Shown here one piece after another: positions 51,952 to 59,784 of a stretch of 64,000 bases of DNA. The translations under genes were made by a program, and so were the position numbers. The notes beneath the pieces were generated by a model. The model did no database searches, was not told where the DNA came from, and saw only the letters and a program-made list of their open reading frames with translations. Location of the stretch: the NCBI RefSeq assembly GCF_030409305.1, contig NZ_JAUFPQ010000018.1:237410-301409 (forward strand), in the 5' to 3' direction. How positions within the stretch are numbered: the first letter of the stretch is position 1; each line of letters opens with the position of its first letter. The DNA comes from Halomonas maura (GTDB taxonomy: Bacteria > Pseudomonadota > Gammaproteobacteria > Pseudomonadales > Halomonadaceae).

Positions 51952-52009
51952 GAAACGACGCCCCGTTCGATGGCCGGGCTCAAGGTGAGTCGAAACGCTG
52001 ACTGCGGTA

Positions 52010-52096
52010 TGGTGCCCGGAGCCGGGCTCGAACCGGCACGGTGTTGCCACCGAGGGATTTTAAGTCCCTTGCGTCTACCAATTTCGCCATCCGGGC
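52010..52096 (-). tRNA. tRNA-Leu (anticodon TAA)
   Basis: An 87-nt gene with encoded CCA, long variable arm and anticodon TAA in GACTTAAAATCCC. The 5' end is GCCCGGATGG and the 3' end CCGGGCACCA. It is the third tRNA of the conserved Gly-Cys-Leu cluster downstream of pgsA. Confidence 0.97.
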
Positions 52097-52125
52097 GGGG
52101 TTCGAGCGGGCTGCTACAGGAAAGA

Positions 52126-52199
52126 TGGAGGCTGGAGTCGGAATCGAACCGGCGTACACGGAGTTGCAGTCCGCTGCATAACCACTCTGCCATCCAGCC
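52126..52199 (-). tRNA. tRNA-Cys (anticodon GCA)
   Basis: A 74-nt gene with encoded CCA. Anticodon GCA lies in GACTGCAACTC and the T-loop is GGTTCGATTCC. It sits between tRNA-Leu and the degenerate tRNA-Gly-like segment. Confidence 0.97.
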
Positions 52200-52225
52200 T
52201 CATGAGTCGTGCCATTCGTCGGGAA

Positions 52226-52293
52226 TGGAGCGGGAAACGAGATTCGATGGGGCTGCCATCGGTCGGACCGGCGTACCGGCTCGCGACCCTCGC
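52226..52293 (-). pseudogene. Degenerate tRNA-Gly-like fragment
   Basis: Positions 52226-52247 are identical to the 3' 22 nt of the intact tRNA-Gly (52350-52371), and 52280-52293 match the next part of its T/variable arm after an extra 32-nt insertion. The remaining sequence towards 52310 no longer resembles a tRNA. It looks like a decayed tandem tRNA-Gly copy or the scar of an insertion at the tRNA 3' end. Confidence 0.7.
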
Positions 52294-52349
52294 GTCGCAC
52301 GCATTGACTCTATTGTGAGTCAGTCTTTTCCAGCCGTCTCGAGAGACGT

Positions 52350-52424
52350 TGGAGCGGGAAACGAGATTCGAACTCGCGACCCTCGCCTTGGCAAGGCGAT
52401 GCTCTACCACTGAGCTATTCCCGC
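52350..52424 (-). tRNA. tRNA-Gly (anticodon GCC)
   Basis: A 75-nt gene with encoded CCA. GCGGGAATAGCTCAGTGGTA starts the gene and anticodon GCC is in CCTTGCCAAGG. It is the first tRNA downstream of pgsA on the minus strand, matching the glyW-cysT-leuZ order of E. coli. Confidence 0.97.
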
Positions 52425-52487
52425 CTGACTCGAGGACGCATTATACGGATAAGTCGGTGACTGTCAAACGCTTTTCTCGGCCTGCCG

Positions 52488-53036
52488 TTACATCGAGTCG
52501 CTGAGATGCGGCCAGGCGGCGCGCAGGTACTCGATCATCGACCACAGCGTCAGCAGGGCGGCCGCGTAGAGGGTGACGACCCCCAGCATGGCGACGGGCG
52601 TGCCCGGGGCGAAGGCCAGCAGCAGCAGCAGGGCGATCATCTGCAGGCTGGTCTTGAACTTGCCGATCCAGGACACCGCCACCGTGCCACGCTTGCCCAT
52701 CTCGGCCATCCATTCGCGCAGCGCCGAGATCACGATCTCACGGCCGATGATGACCAGTGCCGGCAGCGTCAGCCAGCTGGCGTCGTAGCGCTCGATGAGC
52801 AGGGCCAGGGCCACGGCGACCATCAGCTTGTCGGCCACCGGATCGAGGAAGGCGCCGAAGGGCGTGGACTGGTCCCAGCGCCGGGCCAGGTAGCCGTCCA
52901 GCCAGTCGGTCACCGCGGCCAGGGCGAACAGCCCCGCGGCGAGCGGCATGCTCCAGGCGAAGGGCAGGTAGAACAGCACCACCAGCAGCGGGATGAAGAC
53001 GATTCTAGCCAGGGTCAGGATATTGGGGATGTTCAT
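52488..53036 (-). CDS. pgsA: CDP-diacylglycerol--glycerol-3-phosphate phosphatidyltransferase
   Basis: A 182-residue membrane enzyme for the committed step of phosphatidylglycerol synthesis. The CDP-alcohol phosphotransferase motif D-G-x2-A-R-x8-G-x3-D-x3-D begins at DGYLARR and is intact. There are about four to five hydrophobic helices. The ATG at 53036 gives [16 protein letters not shown], the standard N-terminus. It is located between uvrC and the tRNA cluster, the usual order. Confidence 0.95.
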   Translation of the reverse strand: MNIPNILTLARIVFIPLLVVLFYLPFAWSMPLAAGLFALAAVTDWLDGYLARRWDQSTPFGAFLDPVADKLMVAVALALLIERYDASWLTLPALVIIGREIVISALREWMAEMGKRGTVAVSWIGKFKTSLQMIALLLLLAFAPGTPVAMLGVVTLYAAALLTLWSMIEYLRAAWPHLSDSM

Positions 53037-53110
53037 CGGGAGCTGCGGTCCTTGCCTGTATGAAGAGGGGATGCCGAGACGTCGGGCCATTCTATCCAGC
53101 TTGGCGACGC

Positions 53111-54925
53111 TCATCCATGCAGGGCACGATGAATCGCCTCGGCCAGGGTGGCGCTGATGCCGGGCACCCGGGCGAGTTCCTCCCGACTGGCCTGCTTGAC
53201 CCCCTGCAGGCCGCCGAAGAAGCGCAACAGTTCGCGGCGCCGCCGCGGACCGACGCCGGGGATTTCCTGCAGGGTGGAGGTGCGGCGGGTCTTGTCGCGC
53301 CGGGCGCGGTGGCCGGCGATGGCGAAGCGGTGCGACTCGTCGCGGATGTGCTGCAGCAGGTGCAGGGCCGGCGAGGTGCCATCCAGGTCGAGGGTGCGGT
53401 CCACGGTCTCGATGAACAGGGTCTCCAGCCCGGCCTTGCGGGTGGTGCCCTTGGCGACCCCGAGCAGCCGCACGCCGGTGACCCCCAGCTCGGCGAATAC
53501 CTCCCGGGCCATGTTGAGCTGGCCCTTGCCGCCATCGACGATGAGGAGGTCAGGGCGTTCGCCCTCGCCCTCCTTCAGCCGCCGGAAGCGGCGGGTCAGC
53601 GCCTGGCGCATGGCGGCGTAGTCGTCGCCGGCTTCGACGCCCTCGATGTTGAAGCGACGGTAGTCCGACTTGCGCGGGCCGCTGGCATCGAACACCACGC
53701 AGGAGGCGACCGTGGCCTCGCCATGGCTGTGGCTGATGTCGAAGCACTCCAGCCGCGCCGGCGTGGCCTCCAGGGCCAGCGCCTCGCGCAGGGCCTCGAA
53801 GCGTTTGGCGAGCTGGTTCTGGCTGGCCAGCTGGCCGGCCAGCTGCTGCTCGGCGTTGGTGCGGGCGAGCTCGCGCCACTGTGCGCGGTGGCCGCGGACC
53901 TGGTCGGTGACGCGGATGCGCTTGCCGGCGCGCTCGCCCAGGGCGTGGGCGAGCAGGGCGGCGTCGGGCAGCGGGTGGCTGGTGATCACCTCGGCGGGGA
54001 TCTCACGGCTCTGCCCCAGGTAGAATTGGCTGACGAAGTCGCCGAGCAGGGCCTCGGGCCCCAGGTCCAGGCCGTTGGCGGGCTCGTGGTGGCGGGCGCC
54101 GAGCAGGCGACCCTGGCGCAGGGTAAGCACCGAGATGCACAGCGCGCCGGGGCGCGTGGCCAGGGCGAAGACGTCGGCGTCGCCGCCGCCGGTATCGACG
54201 AACTGGCGCTGCTGCAGCTGGCGGAGGTGCTGGATCTGGTCACGCAGCCGGGCCGCCTCCTCGAAGTCCAGCGCCTGGCTGGCCGTCTCCATGTCCCGGG
54301 TCAGCTCGCGGGTCACCGCCTCGCTCTTGCCCTCCAGGCACTGCACCGCATGCTCCAGGTCGCGTCGGTAGTCGTCCTCGCCGATATGGCCGACGCAGGG
54401 AGCGCTGCAGCGGCCGATCTGGTACTGCAGGCAGGGCCGGGTGCGATGGGCGAAGACGCTGTCCTCGCAGTTGCGGATGCGAAAGATCTTCTGCATCAGC
54501 GACAGGCTCTCGCGCACCGCGCCGCTGCTGGGGTAGGGGCCCAGGTAGCGGCCGTCGTCGTGGCGCGCGCGGGCCCGCTTGTATTCCAGGGCGGGGAAGG
54601 GGTGACGGTCGGTGACGAAGACGAACGGGTAGGACTTGTCGTCGCGCAGCAGGATGTTGTAGGGCGGGCGCTGCTCCTTGATCAGCGTCTGCTCGAGCAG
54701 CAGTGCCTCGGTCTCGCTGTTGGTGACCGTGACCTGGATGTCGGCGATCCGCGAGACCAGCGCCTGGGTCTTGGTATTCAGGGCGCCCCGGAAGTAGCTG
54801 GCCAGGCGCGCCTTGAGCCGGCGGGCCTTGCCCACGTAGAGGGTCTCGCCCTGCTCGTCGAGCATGCGGTAGACCCCGGGGGATTCGGTGACGGTATCGA
54901 GGAAATGACGGGAATCGAAACTCAT
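53111..54925 (-). CDS. uvrC: UvrABC system protein C
   Basis: A 604-residue excision nuclease subunit that makes both incisions around UvrAB-marked DNA lesions. An N-terminal GIY-YIG domain ([21 protein letters not shown]), a UVR motif ([31 protein letters not shown] region), the RNase-H-like C-terminal nuclease domain ([21 protein letters not shown]) and tandem HhH at the end ([21 protein letters not shown]) are all present. Length is normal. It is followed by pgsA and preceded by uvrY. Confidence 0.96.
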   Translation of the reverse strand: MSFDSRHFLDTVTESPGVYRMLDEQGETLYVGKARRLKARLASYFRGALNTKTQALVSRIADIQVTVTNSETEALLLEQTLIKEQRPPYNILLRDDKSYPFVFVTDRHPFPALEYKRARARHDDGRYLGPYPSSGAVRESLSLMQKIFRIRNCEDSVFAHRTRPCLQYQIGRCSAPCVGHIGEDDYRRDLEHAVQCLEGKSEAVTRELTRDMETASQALDFEEAARLRDQIQHLRQLQQRQFVDTGGGDADVFALATRPGALCISVLTLRQGRLLGARHHEPANGLDLGPEALLGDFVSQFYLGQSREIPAEVITSHPLPDAALLAHALGERAGKRIRVTDQVRGHRAQWRELARTNAEQQLAGQLASQNQLAKRFEALREALALEATPARLECFDISHSHGEATVASCVVFDASGPRKSDYRRFNIEGVEAGDDYAAMRQALTRRFRRLKEGEGERPDLLIVDGGKGQLNMAREVFAELGVTGVRLLGVAKGTTRKAGLETLFIETVDRTLDLDGTSPALHLLQHIRDESHRFAIAGHRARRDKTRRTSTLQEIPGVGPRRRRELLRFFGGLQGVKQASREELARVPGISATLAEAIHRALHG

Positions 54926-54985
54926 CGTGGCGCCGGTGAAGGATGAAACGGGAGCGTCATCCTATCAGACCCGCCGCCGGGCGAG

Positions 54986-55633
54986 TCATTCCACTTCGCT
55001 GAAGCCATCCACCAGGCCGTGGCGCAGGCCCAGGTGGGTCAGCTCCACGTCGGAATGCACCCCGAGCTTCTCGAAGATCCGGTACCGATAGGTATTGACG
55101 GTCTTGGGACTCAAGAACATGCGGTCGGCGATGTCGGCCACCTTCTGGCAGTTGACGATCATCATCGCCACCTGCAGCTCGCGCTGGGAGAGCTGGTCGA
55201 AGGGGTTGTCGCTGGAATCGATGCGCGACAGCACCAGGCGTTGGGCGATCTCCGGGCTGACGTAGCGTTGGCCGGCGAAGACCCCGCGAATCGCCTGGAC
55301 CATCTCGTCCTGCTGGCAGCCCTTGCTGATGAAACCGTGGGCGCCGGCCTCCAGCAGCCGCTGGGCGAAGGCCTCCTCGAGGAAGGCCGTCAGCACCAGG
55401 ATGCGGACGTCGCTGGTGGAGCGGTGGATCTTGCGCGTGGCTTCCAGTCCGCCGATGCCGGGCATGCGGATATCCATCAGCACGATATCCGGCTTGAGCT
55501 GACGCGCCTGCTGGATGGCCTCCTCGCCATCCGCGGCCTCGCCGACCACGCTGATGTCGGCCTCGGCATTCAGCAGGTGGGCGATGCTGGTCCGAACCAG
55601 GTGATGATCATCGGCAACGAGAACCCTGATCAA
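54986..55633 (-). CDS. uvrY: Response regulator UvrY/GacA
   Basis: A 215-residue response regulator of the BarA/UvrY (GacS/GacA) system that switches on small RNAs opposing CsrA/RsmA. The receiver domain has phospho-acceptor D54 (DIVLMDIRMPG), with conserved acidic D8/D9 (VADDH). The LuxR-type HTH is at ~150-205 (LSQRELQVAMMIVNCQKVADIADRMFLSPKTVNTYRYRIF). The TTG start at 55633 is preferred: AGGAG lies upstream and it gives the conserved IRVLVADDH N-terminus. Confidence 0.93.
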   Translation of the reverse strand: MIRVLVADDHHLVRTSIAHLLNAEADISVVGEAADGEEAIQQARQLKPDIVLMDIRMPGIGGLEATRKIHRSTSDVRILVLTAFLEEAFAQRLLEAGAHGFISKGCQQDEMVQAIRGVFAGQRYVSPEIAQRLVLSRIDSSDNPFDQLSQRELQVAMMIVNCQKVADIADRMFLSPKTVNTYRYRIFEKLGVHSDVELTHLGLRHGLVDGFSEVE

Positions 55634-55870
55634 GGCAGGTGCTCCTGAACGAAATTGACAATGGATGGGGAGACTGGCCACGGCATGACGCTGGCACGAT
55701 GCTCGTCACCCGGGGGCTTGCTCACGATGCCCTAAGCGTGGCACAACATCATCCTAAGGGGAATTGGTGTCAGTCCTCAGAATGATTTTTCTCATGCCTG
55801 GGTTGACGGTCCGACGATCGGGGCGTAGTATTTGCCTCGTTCTCGCAAGGCAGGAACGGCGAGACAGCGT

Positions 55871-55946
55871 GGGGCCTTAGCTCAGCTGGGAGAGCGCAAC
55901 ACTGGCAGTGTTGAGGTCAGCGGTTCGATCCCGCTAGGCTCCACCA
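55871..55946 (+). tRNA. tRNA-Ala (anticodon GGC)
   Basis: A 76-nt gene with encoded CCA. The acceptor stem pairs GGGGCCT with AGGCTCC, and the anticodon is GGC in CACTGGCAGTG. It is followed by an intrinsic terminator at 55964 and borders the small-ORF island to its right. Confidence 0.97.
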
Positions 55947-55963
55947 ACAAGTTCCAAAGAATC

Positions 55964-55996
55964 AGCCGCTTGGTGCAATGCACCAGGCGGCTTTTT
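55964..55996 (+). terminator. Intrinsic terminator of tRNA-Ala
   Basis: AGCCGCTTGGTGC-AAT-GCACCAGGCGGCT is a strong stem followed by T4-5, 18 bp after the CCA end. Confidence 0.9.
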
Positions 55997-56222
55997 CGTG
56001 TGCCCGTAATACATCCGAAAGACACTCGAAACAATCAACACGGCTATTATCGCTCGGCTCGTTCCCAGCTCCCCCTCCATGCCCAACCCCGGCTATTAGC
56101 AAGTCGTCGTCGAGGCCTCATCGGTTACCTGCCTATGCTCGAGTGCCCTCTGACGGGCCGCCGCCATCCGTTCCTCGTACGGCAGCCTCCAGAAGTCGAG
56201 CGGGAACCTCAGGCGCCGGAAC

Positions 56223-56450
56223 TTAGCTCCTCTCCAGTCGCCGATGCCGGCCGGTCGTCGTCCGCCCGGGGTGGGCGCGCAGGGGTCGCTCGCCGGAGAG
56301 CAGGACGTCGTTGCGCAGTTCCGGGCGCACGAGATCATTCTGCTCCAGGCCTGACAGCAGTTCAGCGGCCTCGAGGCTGGAGCCGGTGAGGCGGCGGCGG
56401 GTGGCGGTGGGATCTTGCGGGCCCTGCGAGGGGCGGGCGTGATGGCTCAT
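56223..56450 (-). CDS. Small hypothetical protein of the tRNA-Ala-adjacent island
   Basis: A 75-residue hypothetical protein starting MSHHARPSQGPQDP. ATG 56450 follows AGGAGACCGAC, a good RBS. It is hydrophilic with several charged pairs (LVRPELRNDVLLSGERPLRA). A protein-like stretch continues in another frame after the stop (DWRGAKFRRLRFPLDFWRLP then YEERMAAARQRALEH, to 56096), so the original gene may have been longer and frameshifted near 56240. It lies downstream of the repeat/attenuator element and is probably its regulated gene. No family is recognised. Confidence 0.5.
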   Translation of the reverse strand: MSHHARPSQGPQDPTATRRRLTGSSLEAAELLSGLEQNDLVRPELRNDVLLSGERPLRAHPGRTTTGRHRRLERS

Positions 56451-56513
56451 GTCGGTCTCCTGGTCCCCTGCGATGGACGGCAAGCGCCGACCCAGGGGAG
56501 AGGAGCCGTGCGC

Positions 56514-56563
56514 CGCTTTAGCTGCATTTCTATCCCGCCCGCAAGTTGGTGCTTAAATCGGCG
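56514..56563. repeat. 50-bp repeat, copy 1
   Basis: Begins CGCTTTAGC and ends AAATCGGCG. It matches copy 2 (56627-56676) at about 38 of 50 positions without gaps. It lies between the attenuator and the small ORF at 56450. Confidence 0.75.
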
Positions 56564-56584
56564 GCAGCCCGGATCCCGGGCAAC

Positions 56585-56615
56585 AAAAAACCCGCTCAGC
56601 ATGTGCTAAAGCGGG
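56585..56615 (-). terminator. Intrinsic terminator with competing antiterminator (attenuator-like)
   Basis: On the minus strand, CCCGCTTTAGCA and TGCTGAGCGGG form a stem followed by T6. Its 5' arm CGCTTTAGC is also exactly complementary to GCTAAAGCG at the downstream edge of repeat 2 (56627-56635), 13 nt upstream. The two pairings are mutually exclusive, as in transcription attenuators. Confidence 0.7.
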
Positions 56616-56626
56616 CCTCTGGCAGT

Positions 56627-56676
56627 CGCTTTAGCCGGATTTGTAGAGCGCCCGCAAGCTGAGATTCAAATCGGCG
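56627..56676. repeat. 50-bp repeat, copy 2
   Basis: Begins CGCTTTAGC and ends AAATCGGCG on the plus strand. It is placed directly after the predicted transcription start of the minus-strand promoter at 56688-56714, so the leader RNA would start with this repeat. Confidence 0.75.
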
Positions 56677-56687
56677 CTGATAGTGAA

Positions 56688-56714
56688 ATTAAACTGCGTG
56701 GCCAGGCATGTCAA
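56688..56714 (-). promoter_or_regulatory. Sigma-70-type promoter for the leader RNA
   Basis: The minus strand shows a perfect -35 TTGACA (56714-56709), a 15-nt spacer and TTTAAT (56693-56688); with a 17-nt spacer the -10 would be TAATTT. It is AT-rich in a GC-rich background. Transcription would enter repeat 2 and then the attenuator. Confidence 0.55.
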
Positions 56715-56922
56715 CGGGGGCAGGAGACATGGCGAGCATGGGGGGGCGGCGGGTAAGCCGCGGCACTCGGGCCGGAGCGGATGGCCGGTGGCGGCAGGGC
56801 ACCGTCGCATGCAGGCTCCCTTGTCGAGTGGGCGAGGAACAGGATGGTCGATGGGCGTAGGGCTGAGCCTTGCTCAGCGATGCCCCGCCTGGCCCCGGCG
56901 GGGGGCTTGTGAACGGTCGTGC

Positions 56923-57138
56923 CTAACTGCTCACCGTCCATATCTGTAACAGAGGCTCTTTCATGCCGTTGCGTCTGGCGAGGTATTCGACCTCCCGTCG
57001 CGCATTGGCCAGTTGCTCTACGGTCATCGGGCCATCGTCTTGATCGCGACGAGAAGTGGCGACGGTTCGGGCCGCCGAATGAATGGCGGCGATTCCGGCA
57101 GGCGGGCGCGTCGAGTTGGCAGCGTGCTGGGTGTGCAT
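56923..57138 (-). CDS. Small hypothetical protein
   Basis: A 71-residue hypothetical protein from ATG 57138, which is preceded by GGAGGTGGTCCC. The C-terminal half (MTVEQLANARREVEYLARRNGMKEPLLQIW) is helical and amphipathic; the N-terminal half is alanine- and threonine-rich. No homologue is recognised. It may be a phage or island remnant. The upstream region (57206-57230) has the inverted repeat GTAAC-N15-GTTAC. Confidence 0.5.
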   Translation of the reverse strand: MHTQHAANSTRPPAGIAAIHSAARTVATSRRDQDDGPMTVEQLANARREVEYLARRNGMKEPLLQIWTVSS

Positions 57139-57607
57139 GGGACCACCTCCAGTCCAGGGAGAAGGGCTAACCGTCATGCTGAAAATGCTGTAGCTGACTT
57201 CTCTTGTAACGCTAGTACACAAATTGTTACGCAAAAGGCCTGCTTTTCTCATACTTGCCAGGGTTCACGCCGTAGTGATGCCTAGTCCTTCCTGCTGCTG
57301 AGTAGCTCCTACCTTGCATCCGGCGTGCTGGCCCAGGTCAAGCGCACCGGCACCGCCGCGGCCCGGCGACAGCTCTCGCTGGGCGACAGCCCACGGACGG
57401 AAGCCCACCCCCAACGCAGCCGGCATCCGGTGGCGACCCTGGTCCGGATGCCGTCACACCAGACCTGCCGCGACAGCAATGCCTGGCCATTGCGCTGCCA
57501 GCGGCGTAACACCGAATGCCGGGAGGCTCTCGCGGCAGCGAGAACCAGACGGCGAGGTCCCGGGCGGCCAAGGACCATTCGCGCGACGGGAAACGAGGGG
57601 GCCGGCA
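57139..57607. other. Intergenic region, inverted repeat only
   Basis: The 469 bp carry GTAAC (57206-57210) and GTTAC (57226-57230) around 15 AT-rich bases, a likely operator/promoter of the small gene to the left. The right part (57300-57607) is GC-rich with open frames on both strands but no recognisable protein. Confidence 0.5.
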
Positions 57608-58405
57608 TCAGCCCCGCTTGAGCTTGAGAATATCCGCCACGCAGTCGCTGTCTCGGTAACGGCAGAACTCGCGCTCCTGCCGGTCGGCCCCATACATGGC
57701 CATACGGTCTGCCAGCTCGTTGCCTTCGACGCCGGCGTGGCCCTTGACGTGGGCGATGGTCACCGCCGACTTGAGGCTTTCATAGAGGGCATGGGTGGGC
57801 TGGATGATCTCGGGGTTCTTGATCGCCTGGCCATCGGCCTTCTTCCAGCCGCGCCTCTTCCACCCGCTGGCCCACTTGGTGATGGCGTTGATGGTGTAGG
57901 TGGAGTCGCAATGGATCCGCACGGTTGCCCCCCGGGCGATCTCCTCCCGAGCCACGCGGAGTGCCTGGTGCAAGGCATTCAACTCGGCAGTGTTGTTGGT
58001 TCCCTTCGGGTTGTGGAGCCCATACCAGAGTTCGTCCAGAGTGCCGTTGCGGTAGATCGCCATGCCCGAACCGGCATCCCCGGGGTTGGGCTCACAGGCA
58101 CCGTCGCAGTAGATCTCCGTGTCGTAGGTTCTGGAGGTGTCGGGTGCTGGCGCCGTCGGCCGGCGTGTCGTGCGTCCCGCAGACGCCGCGCCCGCGCTGC
58201 CCGATGCCTTCGCCTTCTTGGCGGGGGCGGCGCCTCGAGGGCCTTTCGCGAAGGCGGCTTCGGCATCTTCCCGGGTCGGGAAGGACTTGTAACGGGCCTT
58301 GGGGAAGCCCTTCACCTGCTGATCGCATTCGGCCCAGGTGGTGAAGATCCCGGTCTGCCGGCCGACCCAGACGACATAGAACTTGGGTCCTTTCCTTGCT
58401 GCCAT
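57608..58405 (-). CDS. rnhA: Ribonuclease HI with N-terminal viroplasmin (hybrid-binding) domain
   Basis: A 265-residue RNase H1 that cleaves RNA in RNA-DNA hybrids. The N-terminal ~50 residues are the caulimovirus-viroplasmin-type hybrid-binding domain (KFYVVWVGRQTGIFTTWAECDQQVKGFPKARYKSF), followed by an Ala/Thr/Pro-rich linker to about residue 92. The catalytic acidic residues are in IYCDGACEPNPG, NNTAELNAL and IHCDSTYTI, and GHAGVEGNELAD supplies the final His/Asp. Length and linker suit a eukaryote-type RNase H1; many proteobacteria also carry the short single-domain form. The symbol is by function. Confidence 0.88.
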   Translation of the reverse strand: MAARKGPKFYVVWVGRQTGIFTTWAECDQQVKGFPKARYKSFPTREDAEAAFAKGPRGAAPAKKAKASGSAGAASAGRTTRRPTAPAPDTSRTYDTEIYCDGACEPNPGDAGSGMAIYRNGTLDELWYGLHNPKGTNNTAELNALHQALRVAREEIARGATVRIHCDSTYTINAITKWASGWKRRGWKKADGQAIKNPEIIQPTHALYESLKSAVTIAHVKGHAGVEGNELADRMAMYGADRQEREFCRYRDSDCVADILKLKRG

Positions 58406-58587
58406 GCGTCGCTCCGTGGCTGTGATGGTCTGGGGGGTGAGGAGAGGCTGACCTTTGCAGGCCGGGATCGGTCCGTCAACACGGTTTTCGGTCGCTCGCT
58501 ATGGGTCTCGTCATCGACGCTGGGGTCGCGCTGGGTATCCGCCGGCGGACCCTTCCCCTCGAGGGCGGATCCAGGCCTGCCGCCCTA

Positions 58588-58728
58588 AGCTTTGTCTGAA
58601 AAGTCGACGAGCGATGGCCAAACAAGGCAAAAATCGGAGAAAAGACGGAGTTTACGCGGTGTAAATGAGTACTTTGATCCGATTTTTAACGCCGGATGGG
58701 CGAGCGCAGGCAGTTTTCAGACAAAGCG
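58588..58728. mobile_element. 141-bp MITE-like element inserted at the end of the metallophosphoesterase gene
   Basis: Terminal inverted repeats share GCTTTGTCTGAAAA at both ends and are flanked by TA direct repeats (58586-58587 and 58729-58730); the empty site would read CCCTAGGG. An internal inverted repeat AAAAATCGGA / TCCGATTTTT surrounds a small stem TTTAC/GTAAA. There is no transposase frame. TA target duplication and short size suggest a non-autonomous element mobilised by an IS630/IS427-type transposase elsewhere in the genome. Confidence 0.8.
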
Positions 58729-59672
58729 TAGGGTGTGACCCAGACGAAGTGGTCGGCCTGCAACTGCTCCTCGCCGTCCCAGCGATAGGCGCACAGCTTG
58801 CTTCCCCCCTCGCTGTGCGAGGCATGTGAGGCGGCGATGCTGTAGTCCAGGCAGGCAATGTGTGGGGTGAGGGGACGCGGCGTGCCGGTGAGCCAGTAGT
58901 GACCCACGAACAGTGGCTTGCTGCCCTCATATCCCGGCAGCACATCGCCGGGGATGGGCTCGTGGGGAATCTCCTCGATGGCCTCCGGTGGCACCAGGGC
59001 GAGGTCACGGTAGGTGAGCCGGTCGAGTTCCCACCAACGCGTGCGCACGCGGCGGCGGGGGTTGCCGTCCTTGTCGAGGAACTCGTACCCGGTCGGCAGT
59101 TCCACCTCGAGTCCCTTGAGCAGGGTCTCCAGCGCCTCGAGGGGGGCGCTGCCCTCGCGTACCAGATCGGGCCAGGCCGCAGGCGGGATCCGGCCCTCGT
59201 CGTCGAGTCGCGAGGCAAGCGTCTCCAGCGAGGGCGGGTGCCAGCAGGCGTGAACGACGCGCAGCCCGGGGAGATCGAGGTAGAGCGGCAGCGTCCTGAA
59301 CCAGGCGATGTGGTCACGGTGCAGGGGGCTGCCCTCGCCGACCTGGTCGAGATAGGCCTGATGCTGGCGTCGGTGCTTCGGCGAGTGGCGGCGCAGCATC
59401 TCGCCCGGCCGGGACGGGTCCGGCGTGGCCCAGATCACGGCGTTGAACTCATGATTGCCCATCACGGCCAGGGCGTAGCCGGCTTCGACCATCGCGCGGG
59501 CGATCCGGACCACCTCGACCTGTTCCGGTCCGCGGTCGACGAAGTCGCCGAGGAAGATCACCCGGCGTTCGGGATGTGACCAGACACCGCCGCGCTCGCG
59601 GTAGCCGAGTCGCGCGAGCAGCCCTCTTAGCGGGGTGGCGTAGCCGTGGATATCACCGATGAGATCGAACAT
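58686..59672 (-). CDS. Metallophosphoesterase (Ser/Thr phosphatase-like) with MITE-derived C-terminus
   Basis: A 328-residue calcineurin-type phosphoesterase. Metal-binding motifs are intact: IGDIHG (residues 5-10), LGDFVDRGP and VMGNHEFN near the N-terminus, HACW in the middle and VGHYWLTG near the end. It may be a diadenosine-polyphosphate or protein phosphatase. The last 14 codons (YALSENCLRSPIRR) come from the 141-bp insertion; the pre-insertion reading frame would have ended with TAG immediately after VTP. The catalytic domain is unaffected. Confidence 0.85.
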   Translation of the reverse strand: MFDLIGDIHGYATPLRGLLARLGYRERGGVWSHPERRVIFLGDFVDRGPEQVEVVRIARAMVEAGYALAVMGNHEFNAVIWATPDPSRPGEMLRRHSPKHRRQHQAYLDQVGEGSPLHRDHIAWFRTLPLYLDLPGLRVVHACWHPPSLETLASRLDDEGRIPPAAWPDLVREGSAPLEALETLLKGLEVELPTGYEFLDKDGNPRRRVRTRWWELDRLTYRDLALVPPEAIEEIPHEPIPGDVLPGYEGSKPLFVGHYWLTGTPRPLTPHIACLDYSIAASHASHSEGGSKLCAYRWDGEEQLQADHFVWVTPYALSENCLRSPIRR

Positions 59673-59784
59673 GGGCCTTCCTTCGCGGGGACGGGCCGCC
59701 GTCGAGGAATGCTTGAGGCACCAGGGCGGCCGTCGCCAAGGATACCCCACTTTCACCGGTCCGTTCAGGCGGCGAGGACGCGTG

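Larger units (their letters stand above)
56451..56922. other. Intergenic region with promoter, repeats and attenuator
   Basis: The 472 bp between the two small ORFs contain, on the minus strand, a promoter (56688-56714), repeat 2 (56627-56676), a terminator with alternative antiterminator pairing (56585-56635) and repeat 1 (56514-56563). The segment 56715-56922 shows nothing recognisable. Confidence 0.65.

Noticed and set aside
56514..56676. Possible CRISPR or type III toxin-antitoxin repeat array
   Set aside because: Only two diverged copies with an attenuator between them, no cas genes and no ToxN-like protein; described instead as an attenuator leader.
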